A stretch of 64,000 bases of DNA from Fasciola hepatica (GCA_948099385.1 CANUEZ040000191.1:2294001-2358000); one strand, 5' to 3'; shown: positions 37,264-50,980, numbered from the stretch's first letter. The notes: a model not told the origin generated them from the sequence alone. Numbers and translations: made by a program.

Positions 37264-40200
37264 CTTCCATAATTTCCAATGGTCAGTTCAGTGTTCAGGC
37301 TGCATGGAGAATCATATTATACAAATCTACTCTGCTACTGCTCTATTGCATTGTATGAGCAATCTGTGTGGGGATTGTTCATAAGGGAATGCCTTGGTTT
37401 TACTTAGGCCCATAAATAGAGAAGTGATGGAACATAGGAATGGATCGGTGTGCGAGAATTTGGTTGTTACCGTTCAAAGCCAAAGCGAAAGCCGAAGCCA
37501 ATTTGGGGATTGTGCTATATCATGTAGTGTATATGTTGAACAAAGCGTTGAGACCCATATCGGATAGCCTTGTGGTTTGGGTGTTCGACTGACATTCGTT
37601 CACCCCAACCCTTGTTCGTGTCCCCGTGTGGGCTCTGTCCATGTGCAATGCTCATGATTCCCTTAGCGGATCAAACAGCTGTACAGTGCTTCAATAATTT
37701 TCAATGGTCAGTTCAGTGTTCAAGCTGCATGGAGAATCATATTATACAAATCTACTCTGCTACTGCTCTATTGCATTGTATGAGCAATCTGTGTGGGGAT
37801 TGTTCATAAGGGAATGCCTTGGTTTTACTTAGGCCCATAAATAGAGAAGTGATGGAACATAGGATTGGATCGGTGTGCGAGAATTCGGTTGTTACCGTTC
37901 AAAACGAAAGCGAAAGCCGAATCCAATTTGGGGATTGTGCTATATCATGTATTGTATATGTTGAACAAAGCGTTGAGACCCATATCGGATAGCCTTGTGG
38001 TTTGGGTGTTCGACTGACATTCGTTCACCCCAACCCTTGTTCGTGTCCCCGTGTGGGCTCTGTCCATGTGCAATGCTCATGATTCCCTTAGCGGATCAAA
38101 CAGCTGTACAGTGCTTCCATCATTTTCAATTGTCAGTTCAGTGTTCAAGCTGCATGGAGAATCATATTATACAAATCTACTCTGCTACTGCTCTATTGCA
38201 TTGTATGAGAAATCTGTGTGGGGATTGTTCATAAGGGAATGCCTTGGTTTTACTTAGGCCCATAAATAGAGAAGTGATGGAACATAGGATTGGATCGGTG
38301 TACGAGAATTTGGTTGTTACCGTTCAAAGCGAAAGCGAAAACCGAAGCCAATTTGGGGATTGTGCTATATCATGTAGTGTATATGTTGAATAAAGCGTTG
38401 AGACCCATATCGGATAGCCTTGTGGTTTGGGTGTTCGACTGACATTCGTTCACCCCAACCCTTGTTCGTGTCCCCGTGTGGGCTCTGTCCATGTGCAATG
38501 CTCATGATTCCCTTAGCGGATCAAACAGCTGTACAGTGCTTCCATAATTTCCAATGGTCAGTTCAGTGTTCAGGCTGCATGGAGAATCATATTATACAAA
38601 TCTACTCTGCTACTGCTCTATTGCATTGTATGAGCAATCTGTGTGGGGATTGTTCATAAGGGAATGCCTTGGTTTTACTTAGGCCCATAAATAGAGAAGT
38701 GATGGAACATAGGAATGGATCGGTGTGCGAGAATTTGGTTGTTACCGTTCAAAGCCAAAGCGAAAGCCGAAGCCAATTTGGGGATTGTGCTATATCATGT
38801 AGTGTATATGTTGAACAAAGCGTTGAGACCCATATCGGATAGCCTTGTGGTTTGGGTGTTCGACTGACATTCGTTCACCCCAACCCTTGTTCGTGTCCCC
38901 GTGTGGGCTCTGTCCATGTGCAATGCTCATGATTCCCTTAGCGGATCAAACAGCTGTACAGTGCTTCAATAATTTTCAATGGTCAGTTCAGTGTTCAAGC
39001 TGCATGGAGAATCATATTATACAAATCTACTCTGCTACTGCTCTATTGCATTGTATGAGCAATCTGTGTGGGGATTGTTCATAAGGGAATGCCTTGGTTT
39101 TACTTAGGCCCATAAATAGAGAAGTGATGGAACATAGGATTGGATCGGTGTGCGAGAATTCGGTTGTTACCGTTCAAAACGAAAGCGAAAGCCGAATCCA
39201 ATTTGGGGATTGTGCTATATCATGTATTGTATATGTTGAACAAAGCGTTGAGACCCATATCGGATAGCCTTGTGGTTTGGGTGTTCGACTGACATTCGTT
39301 CACCCCAACCCTTGTTCGTGTCCCCGTGTGGGCTCTGTCCATGTGCAATGCTCATGATTCCCTTAGCGGATCAAACAGCTGTACAGTGCTTCCATCATTT
39401 TCAATTGTCAGTTCAGTGTTCAAGCTGCATGGAGAATCATATTATACAAATCTACTCTGCTACTGCTCTATTGCATTGTATGAGAAATCTGTGTGGGGAT
39501 TGTTCATAAGGGAATGCCTTGGTTTTACTTAGGCCCATAAATAGAGAAGTGATGGAACATAGGATTGGATCGGTGTACGAGAATTTGGTTGTTACCGTTC
39601 AAAGCGAAAGCGAAAACCGAAGCCAATTTGGGGATTGTGCTATATCATGTAGTGTATATGTTGAATAAAGCGTTGAGACCCATATCGGATAGCCTTGTGG
39701 TTTGGGTGTTCGACTGACATTCGTTCACCCCAACCCTTGTTCGTGTCCCCGTGTGGGCTCTGTCCATGTGCAATGCTCATGATTCCCTTAGCGGATCAAA
39801 CAGCTGTACAGTGCTTCCATAATTTCCAATGGTCAGTTCAGTGTTCAGGCTGCATGGAGAATCATATTATACAAATCTACTCTGCTACTGCTCTATTGCA
39901 TTGTATGAGCAATCTGTGTGGGGATTGTTCATAAGGGAATGCCTTGGTTTTACTTAGGCCCATAAATAGAGAAGTGATGGAACATAGGAATGGATCGGTG
40001 TGCGAGAATTTGGTTGTTACCGTTCAAAGCCAAAGCGAAAGCCGAAGCCAATTTGGGGATTGTGCTATATCATGTAGTGTATATGTTGAACAAAGCGTTG
40101 AGACCCATATCGGATAGCCTTGTGGTTTGGGTGTTCGACTGACATTCGTTCACCCCAACCCTTGTTCGTGTCCCCGTGTGGGCTCTGTCCATGTGCAATG

Positions 40201-40759
40201 CTCATGATTCCCTTAGCGGATCAAACAGCTGTACAGTGCTTCAATAATTTTCAATGGTCAGTTCAGTGTTCAAGCTGCATGGAGAATCATATTATACAAA
40301 TCTACTCTGCTACTGCTCTATTGCATTGTATGAGCAATCTGTGTGGGGATTGTTCATAAGGGAATGCCTTGGTTTTACTTAGGCCCATAAATAGAGAAGT
40401 GATGGAACATAGGATTGGATCGGTGTGCGAGAATTCGGTTGTTACCGTTCAAAACGAAAGCGAAAGCCGAATCCAATTTGGGGATTGTGCTATATCATGT
40501 ATTGTATATGTTGAACAAAGCGTTGAGACCCATATCGGATAGCCTTGTGGTTTGGGTGTTCGACTGACATTCGTTCACCCCAACCCTTGTTCGTGTCCCC
40601 GTGTGGGCTCTGTCCATGTGCAATGCTCATGATTCCCTTAGCGGATCAAACAGCTGTACAGTGCTTCCATCATTTTCAATTGTCAGTTCAGTGTTCAAGC
40701 TGCATGGAGAATCATATTATACAAATCTACTCTGCTACTGCTCTATTGCATTGTATGAG
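35842..40759 (+). repeat. 1,275-bp trimer higher-order repeat, about 3.9 copies
   Basis: Three monomer types follow in fixed order with a period of 1,275 bp. Type 1 has CATAATTTCCAATGG and TTCAGGCTGC (bodies at 35870, 37145, 38420 and 39695). Type 2 has AGGAATGGATCGG, GCCAAAGCG and CTTCAATAATTTTC (36295, 37570, 38845 and 40120). Type 3 has GAATTCGG, TTCAAAACG, TTTCAATTGTCAG and TGAGAAATCTG (36720, 37995, 39270 and the start of 40545). I noticed no differences between the trimers except at the ends, so the expansion is recent or actively homogenised. The last unit switches at 40682-40759 to a GTGTGTGG monomer of the type at 34.6 kb. Confidence 0.92.
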
Positions 40760-43213
40760 CAATCTGTGTGTGGATTGTTCATAAGGGAATGCCTTGGTTT
40801 TACTTAGGCCCATAAATAGAGAAGTGATGGAACATAGGATGGGATCGGTGTGCGAGAATTTGGTTGTTACCGTTCAAAGCGAAAGCGAAAGCCGAAGCCA
40901 ATTTGGGGATTGTTCTATATCATGTATTGTATATGTTGAACAAAGCGTTGAGACCCATATCGGATTGCCTTGTGGTTTGGGTGTTCGACTGACAATCGTT
41001 CACCCAAACCCTTGTTCGTGTCCCCGTGTGGGCTCTGTCCATGTGCAATGCTCTTGATTCCCCTAGCGGATCAAACAGCTGTACAATGCTTCCATCATTT
41101 TCAATGGTCAGTTCAGTGTTCAAGCTGCATGGAGAATCATATTATACAAATCTACTCTGCTACTGCTCTATTGCATTGTATGAGCAATCTGTGTGGGGAT
41201 TGTTCATAAGGGAATGCCTTGGTTTTACTTAGGCCCATAAATAGAGAAGTGATGGAACATAGGATTGGATCGGTGTGCGAGAATTCGGTTGTTACCGTTG
41301 AAAGCGAAAGCGAAAGCCGAAGCCCATTTGGGGATTTTGCTATATCATGTAGTTTATATGTTGAACAATGCGTTGAGACCCATATCGGATAGCCTTGTGG
41401 TTTGGGTGTTCGACTGACATTCGTTCACCCCAACCCTTGTTCGTGTCCCCGTGTGGGCTCTGTCCATGTGCAATGCTCATGATTCCCTTAGCGGATCAAA
41501 CAGCTGTACAGTGCTTCCATCATTTTCAATGGTCAGTTCAGTGTTCAAGCTGCATGGAGAATCATATTATACAAATCTACTCTGCTACTGCTCTATTGCA
41601 TTGTATGAGCAATCTGTGTGGGGATTGTTCATAAGGGAATGCCTTGGTTTTACTTAGGCCCATAAATAGAGAAGTGATGGAACATAGGATTGGATCGGTG
41701 TGCGAGAATTTGGTTGATACCGTTCAAAGCGAAAGCGAAAGCCGAAGCCAATTTGGGGATTGTGCTATATCATGTAGTGTATATGTTGAACAAAGCGTTG
41801 AGACCCATATCGGATAGCCTTGTGGTTTGGGTGTTCGACTGACATTCGTTCACCCCAACCCTTGATCGTGTCCCCGTGTAGGCTCTGTCCATGTGCAATG
41901 CTCATGATTCCCTTAGCGGATCAAACAGCTGTACAGTGCTTCCATAATTTCCAATGGTCAGTTCAGTGTTCAAGCTGCATGGAGAATCATATTATACAAA
42001 TCTACTCTGCTACTGCTCTATTGCATTGTATGAGCAATCTGTGTGGGGATTGTTCATAAGGGAATGCCTTGGTTTTACTTAGGCCCATAAATAGAGAAGT
42101 GATGGAACATAGGAATGGATCGGTGTGCGAGAATTTGGTTGTTACCGTTCAAAGCCAAAGCGAAAGCCGAAGCCAATTTGGGGATTGTGCTATATCATGT
42201 AGTGTATATGTTGAACAAAGCGTTGAGACCCATATCGGATAGCCTTGTGGTTTGGGTGTTCGACTGACATTCGTTCACCCCAACCCTTGTTCGTGTCCCC
42301 GTGTGGGCTCTGTCCATGTGCAATGCTCATGATTCCCTTAGCGGATCAAACAGCTGTACAGTGCTTCAATAATTTTCAATGGTCAGTTCAGTGTTCAAGC
42401 TGCATGGAGAATCATATTATACAAATCTACTCTGCTACTGCTCTATTGCATTGTATGAGCAATCTGTGTGGGGATTGTTCATAAGGGAATGCCTTGGTTT
42501 TACTTAGGCCCATAAATAGAGAAGTGATGGAACATAGGATTGGATCGGTGTGCGAGAATTCGGTTGTTACCGTTCAAAACGAAAGCGAAAGCCGAATCCA
42601 ATTAGGGGATTGTGCTATATCATGTATTGTATATGTTGAACAAAGCGTTGAGACCCATATCGGATAGCCTTGTGGTTTGGGTGTTCGACTGACATTCGTT
42701 CACCCCAACCCTTGTTCGTGTCCCCGTGTGGGCTCTGTCCATGTGCAATGCTCATGATTCCCTTAGCGGATCAAACAGCTGTACAGTGCTTCCATCATTT
42801 TCAATTGTCAGTTCAGTGTTCAAGCTGCATGGAGAATCATATTATACAAATCTACTCTGCTACTGCTCTATTGCATTGTATGAGAAATCTGTGTGGGGAT
42901 TGTTCATAAGGGAATGCCTTGGTTTTACTTAGGCCCATAAATAGAGAAGTGATGGAACATAGGATTGGATCGGTGTACGAGAATTTGGTTGTTACCGTTC
43001 AAAGCGAAAGCGAAAACCGAAGCCAATTTGGGGATTGTGCTATATCATGTAGTGTATATGTTGAATAAAGCGTTGAGACCCATATCGGATAGCCTTGTGG
43101 TTTGGGTGTTCGACTGACATTCGTTCACCCCAACCCTTGTTCGTGTCCCCGTGTGGGCTCTGTCCATGTGCAATGCTCATGATTCCCTTAGCGGATCAAA
43201 CAGCTGTACAGTG
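40682..43213 (+). repeat. 14-monomer block, partial second copy
   Basis: Counterpart of 34732-37263. It holds only one trimer set, whose first member (near 41820) lacks TTCAGGCTGC and has a GTGTAGGCTC variant. The right limit is where CTTCAATAATTTTC (43206 onward) appears in place of the expected CTTCCATAATTTCC. The left limit is inside the chimeric unit at 40.5-40.8 kb. Confidence 0.8.
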
Positions 43214-44325
43214 CTTCAATAATTTTCAATGGTCAGTTCAGTGTTCAAGCTGCATGGAGAATCATATTATACAAATCTACTCTGCTACTGCTCTATTGCA
43301 TTGTATGAGCAATCTGTGTGGGGATTGTTCATAAGGGAATGCCTTGGTTTTACTTAGGCCCATAAATAGAGAAGTGATGGAACATAGGATTGGATTGGTT
43401 TGCGAGAATTTGGTTGTTACCGTTCAAAGCGAAAGCGAAAGCCGAAGCCAATTTGGGGATTGTGCTATATCATGTAGTGTATATGTTGAACAAAGCGTTC
43501 AGACCCATATCGGATAGCCTTGTGGTTTGGGTGTTCGACTGACAATCGTTCACCCCAACCCTTGTTCGTGTCCCCGTGTGGGCTCTGTCCATGTGCAATG
43601 CTCATGATTCTCTTAGCGGATCAAACAGCTGTACAGTGCTTCCATCATTTTCAATGGTCAGTTCAGTGTTCAAGCTGCATGGAGAATCATATTATACAAA
43701 TCTACTCTGCTACTGCTCTATTGCATTGTATGAGCAATCTGTGTGGGGATTGTTCATAAGGGAATGCCTTGGTTTTACTTAGGCCCATAAATAGAGAAGT
43801 GATGGAACATAGGATTGGATCGGTGTGCGAGAATTTGGTTGTTACCGTTCGAAGCCAAAGCGAAAGCCGAAGCCAATTTGGGGATTGTGCTATATCATGT
43901 ATTGTATATGTTGAACAAAGCGTTGAGACCCATATCGGATAGCCTTGTGGTTTGGGTGTTCGACTGACATTCGTTCACCCAAACCCTTGTTCGTGTCCCC
44001 GTGTGGGCTCTGTCCATGTGCAATGCTCATGATTCCCTTAGCGGATCAAACAGCTGTACAGTGCTTCCATCATTTTCAATGGTCAGTTCAGTGTTCAAGC
44101 TGCATGGAGAATCATATAATACAAATCTACTCTGCTACTGCTCTATTGCATTGCATGAGCAATCTCTGTGGATTAGTCATAAGGTAATGCCTTGGTTTTA
44201 CTTATGCCCACAAATAGAGAAGTGATGGAACATAGGATTGGATCGGTGTGCGAGAATTTGGTTGTTACCGTTCAAAGCGAAAGCGAAAGCCGAATCCAAT
44301 TTGGGGATTATGCTATATCATGTGG
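43214..44325 (+). repeat. Transition monomers between the trimer and octamer blocks
   Basis: About two and a half units with no close neighbour copy. They include a GGATTGGTTTGCGAG unit near 43393 like those at 14.5, 17.9 and 31.1 kb. Next is a unit whose end is unusually altered near 44153-44212 (GCATGAGCAATCTCTGTGG, GATTAGTCATAAGGTAATG, TTATGCCCACAAAT) and is 2 bp short. Then comes a spacer with GATTATGCTATATC and CATGTGGTGTAT. Confidence 0.8.
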
Positions 44326-47300
44326 TGTATATGTTGAACAAAGCGTTGAGACCCATATCGGATAGCCTTGTGGTTTGGGTGTTCGACTGACAATCGTTCA
44401 CCCCAACCCTTGTTCGTGTCCCCGTGTGGGCTCTGTCCATGTGCAATGCTCATGATTCCCTTAGCGGATCAAACAGCTGTACAGTGCTTCCATCATTTTC
44501 AATGGTCAGTTCAGTGTTCAAGCTGCATGGAGAATCATATTATACAAATCTACTCTGCTACTGCTCTATTGCATTGTATGACCAATCTGTGTGGGGATTG
44601 TTCATAATGGAATGCCTTGGTTTTACTTAGGCCCATAAATAGAGAAGTGATGGAACATAGGATTGGATCGGTGTGCGAGAATTTGGTTGTTACCGTTCAA
44701 AGCGAAAGCGAAAGCCGAAGCCAATTAGGGGATTGTGCTATATCATGTATTGTATATGTTGAACAAAGCTTTGAGACCCATATCGGATAGCCTTGTGGTT
44801 TGGATGTTCGAGTGACAATCGTTCACCCCAACCCTTGTTCGTGTCCCCGTGTGGGCTCTGTCCATGTGCAATGCTCATGATTCCCTTAGCGGATCAAACA
44901 GCTGTACAGTGCTTCCATCATTTTCAATGGTCAGTTCAGTGTTCAAGCTGCATGGAGAATCATATTATACAAATCTACTCTGCTACTGCTCTATTGCATT
45001 GTATGAGCAATCTGTGTGGGGATTGTTCATAAGGGAATGCCTTGGTTTTACTTAGGCCCATAAATAGAGAAGTGATGGAACATAGGATTGGATCGGTGTG
45101 CGAGAATTTTATTGTTACCGTTCAAACCCAATCGGAAACCGGAATCCAATTTGGGGATTGTGCTATATCATGTATTGTATATGTTGAACAATGCGTTGAG
45201 ACCCATATCGGATTGCCTTGTGATATGGGTTTTCGTCTGACATTCGTTCACCCCAACCCTTGTTCGTGTCCCCGTGTGGGCTCTGTCCATGTGCAATGCT
45301 CATGCTTCACTTAGCGGATCAATCAGTTGTACAGTGCTTCCATCATTTCCAATGGTCAGTTCAGTGTTCAAGCTGCATGGAGGATCATATTATAGAAATC
45401 TACTCTGCTACTGCTCTATTGCATTGTATGAGCAATCTGTGTGGGGATTGTTCATAAGGGAATGCCTTTGTTTTACTTAGGCACATAAATAGAGAAGTGA
45501 TGGAACATAGGATTGGATCGGTGTGCGAGAATTTGTTTGTTACCGTTCAATGCAAAAGAGCAGGCCGAATCGAATTTGGGGATTGTGCTATATCATGTAG
45601 TGTATATGTTGAACAAAGCGTTGAGACCCATATCGGATAGCCTTGTGGTTTGGGTGTTCGACTGACATTCGTTCACCCCAACCCTTGTTCGTGTCCCCGT
45701 GTGGGCTCTGTCCATGTGCAATGCTCATGATTCCCTTAGCGGATCAAACAGCTGTACAGTGTTTCCATCATTTTCAATGGAAAGTTCAGTGTTCAAGCTG
45801 CATGGAGAATCATATTATACAAATCTACTCTGCTACTGCTCTATTGCATTGTATGAGCAATCTGTGTGGGGATTGTTCATAAGGGAATGCCTTGGTTTTA
45901 CTTAGGCCCATAAATAGAGAAGTGATGGAACATAGGATTGGATCGGTGTGCGAGAATTTGGTTGTTACCGTTCAAAGCGAAAGCGAAAGCCGAATCCAAT
46001 TTGGGGATTTTGCTATATCATGTATTGTATATGTTGAACAAAGCGTTGAGACCCATATCGGATAGCCTTGTGGTTTGGGTGTTCGACTGACATTCGTTCA
46101 CCCCAACCCTTGTTCGTGTCCCCGTGTGGGCTCTGTCCATGTGCAATGCTCATGATTCCCTTAGCGGATCAAACAGCTGTACAGTGCTTCCATCATTTTC
46201 AATGGTCAGTTCAGTGTTCAAGCTGCATGGAGAATCATATTATACAAATCTACTCTGCTACTGCTCTATTGCATTGTATGAGCAATCTGTGTGGGGATTG
46301 TTCATAAGGGAATGCCTTGGTTTTACTTAGGCCCATAAATAGATAAGTGATGGAACATAGGATTGGATCGGTGTGCGAGAATTCGGTTGTTACCGTTCAA
46401 AGCGAAAGCGCAAGCCGAATCGAATTTGGGGATTGTGCTATATCATGTAGTGTATATGTTGAACAAAGCGTTCAGACCCATATCGGGTAGCCTTGTGGTT
46501 TGGGTGTTCGACTGACATTCGTTCACCCCAACCCTTGTTCGTGTCCCCGTGTGGGCTCTGTCCATGTGCAATGCTCATGATTCCCTTAGCGGATCAAACA
46601 GCTCTACAGTGCTTCCATCATTTTCAATGGTCAGTTCAGTGTTCAAGCTGCATGGAGAATCATATTATACAAATCTACTCTGCTACTGCTCTATTGCATT
46701 GTATGAGCAATCTGTGTGGGGATTGTTCATAAGGGAATGCCTTGGTTTTACTAAGGCCCATATATAGAGAAGTGATGGAACATAGGATTGGATCGGTGTG
46801 CGAGAATTTTGTTGTTATCTTACACAGCCAAATTATAAGCCGAATCCAATTTGGGGATTTTGCTATATCATGTAGTGTATATGTTGAACAAAGCGTTGAG
46901 ACCCATATCGGATAGCCTTGTGGTTTGGGTGTTCGACTGACATTCGTTCACCCAAACATTTGTTCGTGTCCCCGTGTGGGCTCTGTCCATGTGCAATGCT
47001 CATGCTTCACTTAGCGGATCAATCAGTTGTACAGTGCTTCCATCATTTCCAATGGTCAGTTCAGTGTTCAAGCTGCATGGAGAATCATATTATACAAATC
47101 AACTCTGCTACTGCTCTATTGCATTGTATGAGCAATCTGTGTGGGGATTGTTCATAAGGGAATGCCTTGGTTTTAATTAGGCCCATAAATAGAGAAGTGA
47201 TGGAACATAGGATTGGATCGGTGTGCGAGAATTTGGTTGTTACCGTTCAATGCAAAAGCGAAAGCCGAAGCCAATTAGGGGATTGTGCTATATCATGTAT

Positions 47301-47581
47301 TGTATATGTTGAACAAAGCGTTGAGACCCATATCGGATAGCCTTGTGGTTCGGGTGTTCGACTGACATTCGTTCACCCCAACCCATGTTCGTGTCCCGTG
47401 TGGGCTCTGTCCATGTGCAATGCTCATGATTCCCTTAGCGGATCAAACAGCTGTACAGTGCTTCCATCATTTCCAATGGTCAGTTCAGTGTTCAAGCTGC
47501 ATGGAGGATCATATTATACAAATCAACTCTGCTACTGCTCTATTGCATTGTATGAGCAATCTGTGTGGGGATTGTTCATAA
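44326..47581 (+). repeat. Eight-monomer block, first copy (period 3,399 bp)
   Basis: Matches 47725-50980 at an offset of 3,399 bp (eight units less 1 bp). The order of marks is GACCAATCTG with TTCATAATGG; TGGATGTTCGAGTGACAATCG; a spacer with TTTTATTGTTACC and CAATCGGAAACCGG; TGCAAAAGAGCAGG; CAATGGAAAGTTCAG; AGATAAGTGATGG; a spacer with TTATCTTACACAGCC and ATTATAAGCC; and a GTGTCCCGTG unit 1 bp short. Several of these monomers are among the most diverged in the window. The stretch 47582-47724 completes the period but differs from its counterpart. Confidence 0.92.
46817..46847 (+). other. Divergent cassette, ATTATAAG form (first occurrence)
   Basis: The 31-bp cassette here starts ATCTTACACAGCC and continues AAATTATAAGCC instead of the usual GAAAGC steps. 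The same form is at 50216-50246 (octamer copy) and 51490-51520. No such cassette occurs in the first 46.8 kb. The length is unchanged from the canonical 31 bp, so substitution or conversion rather than insertion produced it. Confidence 0.85.
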
Positions 47582-47724
47582 TGGAATGCCTTGGTTTTAC
47601 TTAGGCACATAAATAGATAAGTGATGGAACATAGGATTGGATCGGTGTGCGAGAATTTGGTTGTTACCGTTCGAAGCCAAAGCGAAAGCCGAAGCCAATT
47701 TGGGGATTGTGCTATATCATGTAT

Positions 47725-50700
47725 TGTATATGTTGAACAAAGCGTTGAGACCCATATCGGATAGCCTTGTGGTTTGGGTGTTCGACTGACAATCGTTCAC
47801 CCCAACCCTTGTTCGTGTCCCCGTGTGGGCTCTGTCCATGTGCAATGCTCATGATTCCCTTAGCGGATCAAACAGCTGTACAGTGCTTCCATCATTTTCA
47901 ATGGTCAGTTCAGTGTTCAAGCTGCATGGAGAATCATATTATACAAATCTACTCTGCTACTGCTCTATTGCATTGTATGACCAATCTGTGTGGGGATTGT
48001 TCATAATGGAATGCCTTGGTTTTACTTAGGCCCATAAATAGAGAAGTGATGGAACATAGGATTGGATCGGTGTGCGAGAATTTGGTTGTTACCGTTCAAA
48101 GCGAAAGCGAAAGCCGAAGCCAATTAGGGGATTGTGCTATATCATGTATTGTATATGTTGAACAAAGCTTTGAGACCCATATCGGATAGCCTTGTGGTTT
48201 GGATGTTCGAGTGACAATCGTTCACCCCAACCCTTGTTCGTGTCCCCGTGTGGGCTCTGTCCATGTGCAATGCTCATGATTCCCTTAGCGGATCAAACAG
48301 CTGTACAGTGCTTCCATCATTTTCAATGGTCAGTTCAGTGTTCAAGCTGCATGGAGAATCATATTATACAAATCTACTCTGCTACTGCTCTATTGCATTG
48401 TATGAGCAATCTGTGTGGGGATTGTTCATAAGGGAATGCCTTGGTTTTACTTAGGCCCATAAATAGAGAAGTGATGGAACATAGGATTGGATCGGTGTGC
48501 GAGAATTTTATTGTTACCGTTCAAACCCAATCGGAAACCGGAATCCAATTTGGGGATTGTGCTATATCATGTATTGTATATGTTGAACAATGCGTTGAGA
48601 CCCATATCGGATTGCCTTGTGATATGGGTTTTCGTCTGACATTCGTTCACCCCAACCCTTGTTCGTGTCCCCGTGTGGGCTCTGTCCATGTGCAATGCTC
48701 ATGCTTCACTTAGCGGATCAATCAGTTGTACAGTGCTTCCATCATTTCCAATGGTCAGTTCAGTGTTCAAGCTGCATGGAGGATCATATTATAGAAATCT
48801 ACTCTGCTACTGCTCTATTGCATTGTATGAGCAATCTGTGTGGGGATTGTTCATAAGGGAATGCCTTTGTTTTACTTAGGCACATAAATAGAGAAGTGAT
48901 GGAACATAGGATTGGATCGGTGTGCGAGAATTTGTTTGTTACCGTTCAATGCAAAAGAGCAGGCCGAATCGAATTTGGGGATTGTGCTATATCATGTAGT
49001 GTATATGTTGAACAAAGCGTTGAGACCCATATCGGATAGCCTTGTGGTTTGGGTGTTCGACTGACATTCGTTCACCCCAACCCTTGTTCGTGTCCCCGTG
49101 TGGGCTCTGTCCATGTGCAATGCTCATGATTCCCTTAGCGGATCAAACAGCTGTACAGTGTTTCCATCATTTTCAATGGAAAGTTCAGTGTTCAAGCTGC
49201 ATGGAGAATCATATTATACAAATCTACTCTGCTACTGCTCTATTGCATTGTATGAGCAATCTGTGTGGGGATTGTTCATAAGGGAATGCCTTGGTTTTAC
49301 CTAGGCCCATAAATAGAGAAGTGATGGAACATAGGATTGGATCGGTGTGCGAGAATTTGGTTGTTACCGTTCAAACCGAAAGCGAAAGCCGAATCCAATT
49401 TGGGGATTTTGCTATATCATGTATTGTATATGTTGAACAAAGCGTTGAGACCCATATCGGATAGCCTTGTGGTTTGGGTGTTCGACTGACATTCGTTCAC
49501 CCCAACCCTTGTTCGTGTCCCCGTGTGGGCTCTGTCCATGTGCAATGCTCATGATTCCCTTAGCGGATCAAACAGCTGTACAGTGCTTCCATCATTTTCA
49601 ATGGTCAGTTCAGTGTTCAAGCTGCATGGAGAATCATATTATACAAATCTACTCTGCTACTGCTCTATTGCATTGTATGAGCAATCTGTGTGGGGATTGT
49701 TCATAAGGGAATGCCTTGGTTTTACTTAGGCCCATAAATAGATAAGTGATGGAACATAGGATTGGATCGGTGTGCGAGAATTCGGTTGTTACCGTTCAAA
49801 GCGAAAGCGCAAGCCGAATCGAATTTGGGGATTGTGCTATATCATGTAGTGTATATGTTGAACAAAGCGTTCAGACCCATATCGGGTAGCCTTGTGGTTT
49901 GGGTGTTCGACTGACATTCGTTCACCCCAACCCTTGTTCGTGTCCCCGTGTGGGCTCTGTCCATGTGCAATGCTCATGATTCCCTTAGCGGATCAAACAG
50001 CTCTACAGTGCTTCCATCATTTTCAATGGTCAGTTCAGTGTTCAAGCTGCATGGAGAATCATATTATACAAATCTACTCTGCTACTGCTCTATTGCATTG
50101 TATGAGCAATCTGTGTGGGGATTGTTCATAAGGGAATGCCTTGGTTTTACTAAGGCCCATATATAGAGAAGTGATGGAACATAGGATTGGATCGGTGTGC
50201 GAGAATTTTGTTGTTATCTTACACAGCCAAATTATAAGCCGAATCCAATTTGGGGATTTTGCTATATCATGTAGTGTATATGTTGAACAAAGCGTTGAGA
50301 CCCATATCGGATAGCCTTGTGGTTTGGGTGTTCGACTGACATTCGTTCACCCAAACATTTGTTCGTGTCCCCGTGTGGGCTCTGTCCATGTGCAATGCTC
50401 ATGCTTCACTTAGCGGATCAATCAGTTGTACAGTGCTTCCATCATTTCCAATGGTCAGTTCAGTGTTCAAGCTGCATGGAGAATCATATTATACAAATCA
50501 ACTCTGCTACTGCTCTATTGCATTGTATGAGCAATCTGTGTGGGGATTGTTCATAAGGGAATGCCTTGGTTTTAATTAGGCCCATAAATAGAGAAGTGAT
50601 GGAACATAGGATTGGATCGGTGTGCGAGAATTTGGTTGTTACCGTTCAATGCAAAAGCGAAAGCCGAAGCCAATTAGGGGATTGTGCTATATCATGTATT

Positions 50701-50980
50701 GTATATGTTGAACAAAGCGTTGAGACCCATATCGGATAGCCTTGTGGTTCGGGTGTTCGACTGACATTCGTTCACCCCAACCCATGTTCGTGTCCCGTGT
50801 GGGCTCTGTCCATGTGCAATGCTCATGATTCCCTTAGCGGATCAAACAGCTGTACAGTGCTTCCATCATTTCCAATGGTCAGTTCAGTGTTCAAGCTGCA
50901 TGGAGGATCATATTATACAAATCAACTCTGCTACTGCTCTATTGCATTGTATGAGCAATCTGTGTGGGGATTGTTCATAA
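47725..50980 (+). repeat. Eight-monomer block, second copy
   Basis: Second copy of 44326-47581. I noticed two single-base differences: TTTTACCTAGG near 49301 for TTTTACTTAGG, and CAAACCGAAAGCG near 49375 for CAAAGCGAAAGCG. The copies separate at 47582/50981, where TTCATAATGG is TTCATAAGGG here, and then at TGCCTTTGTTTTAC. The low divergence indicates a recent duplication of an old, heterogeneous segment. Confidence 0.92.
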
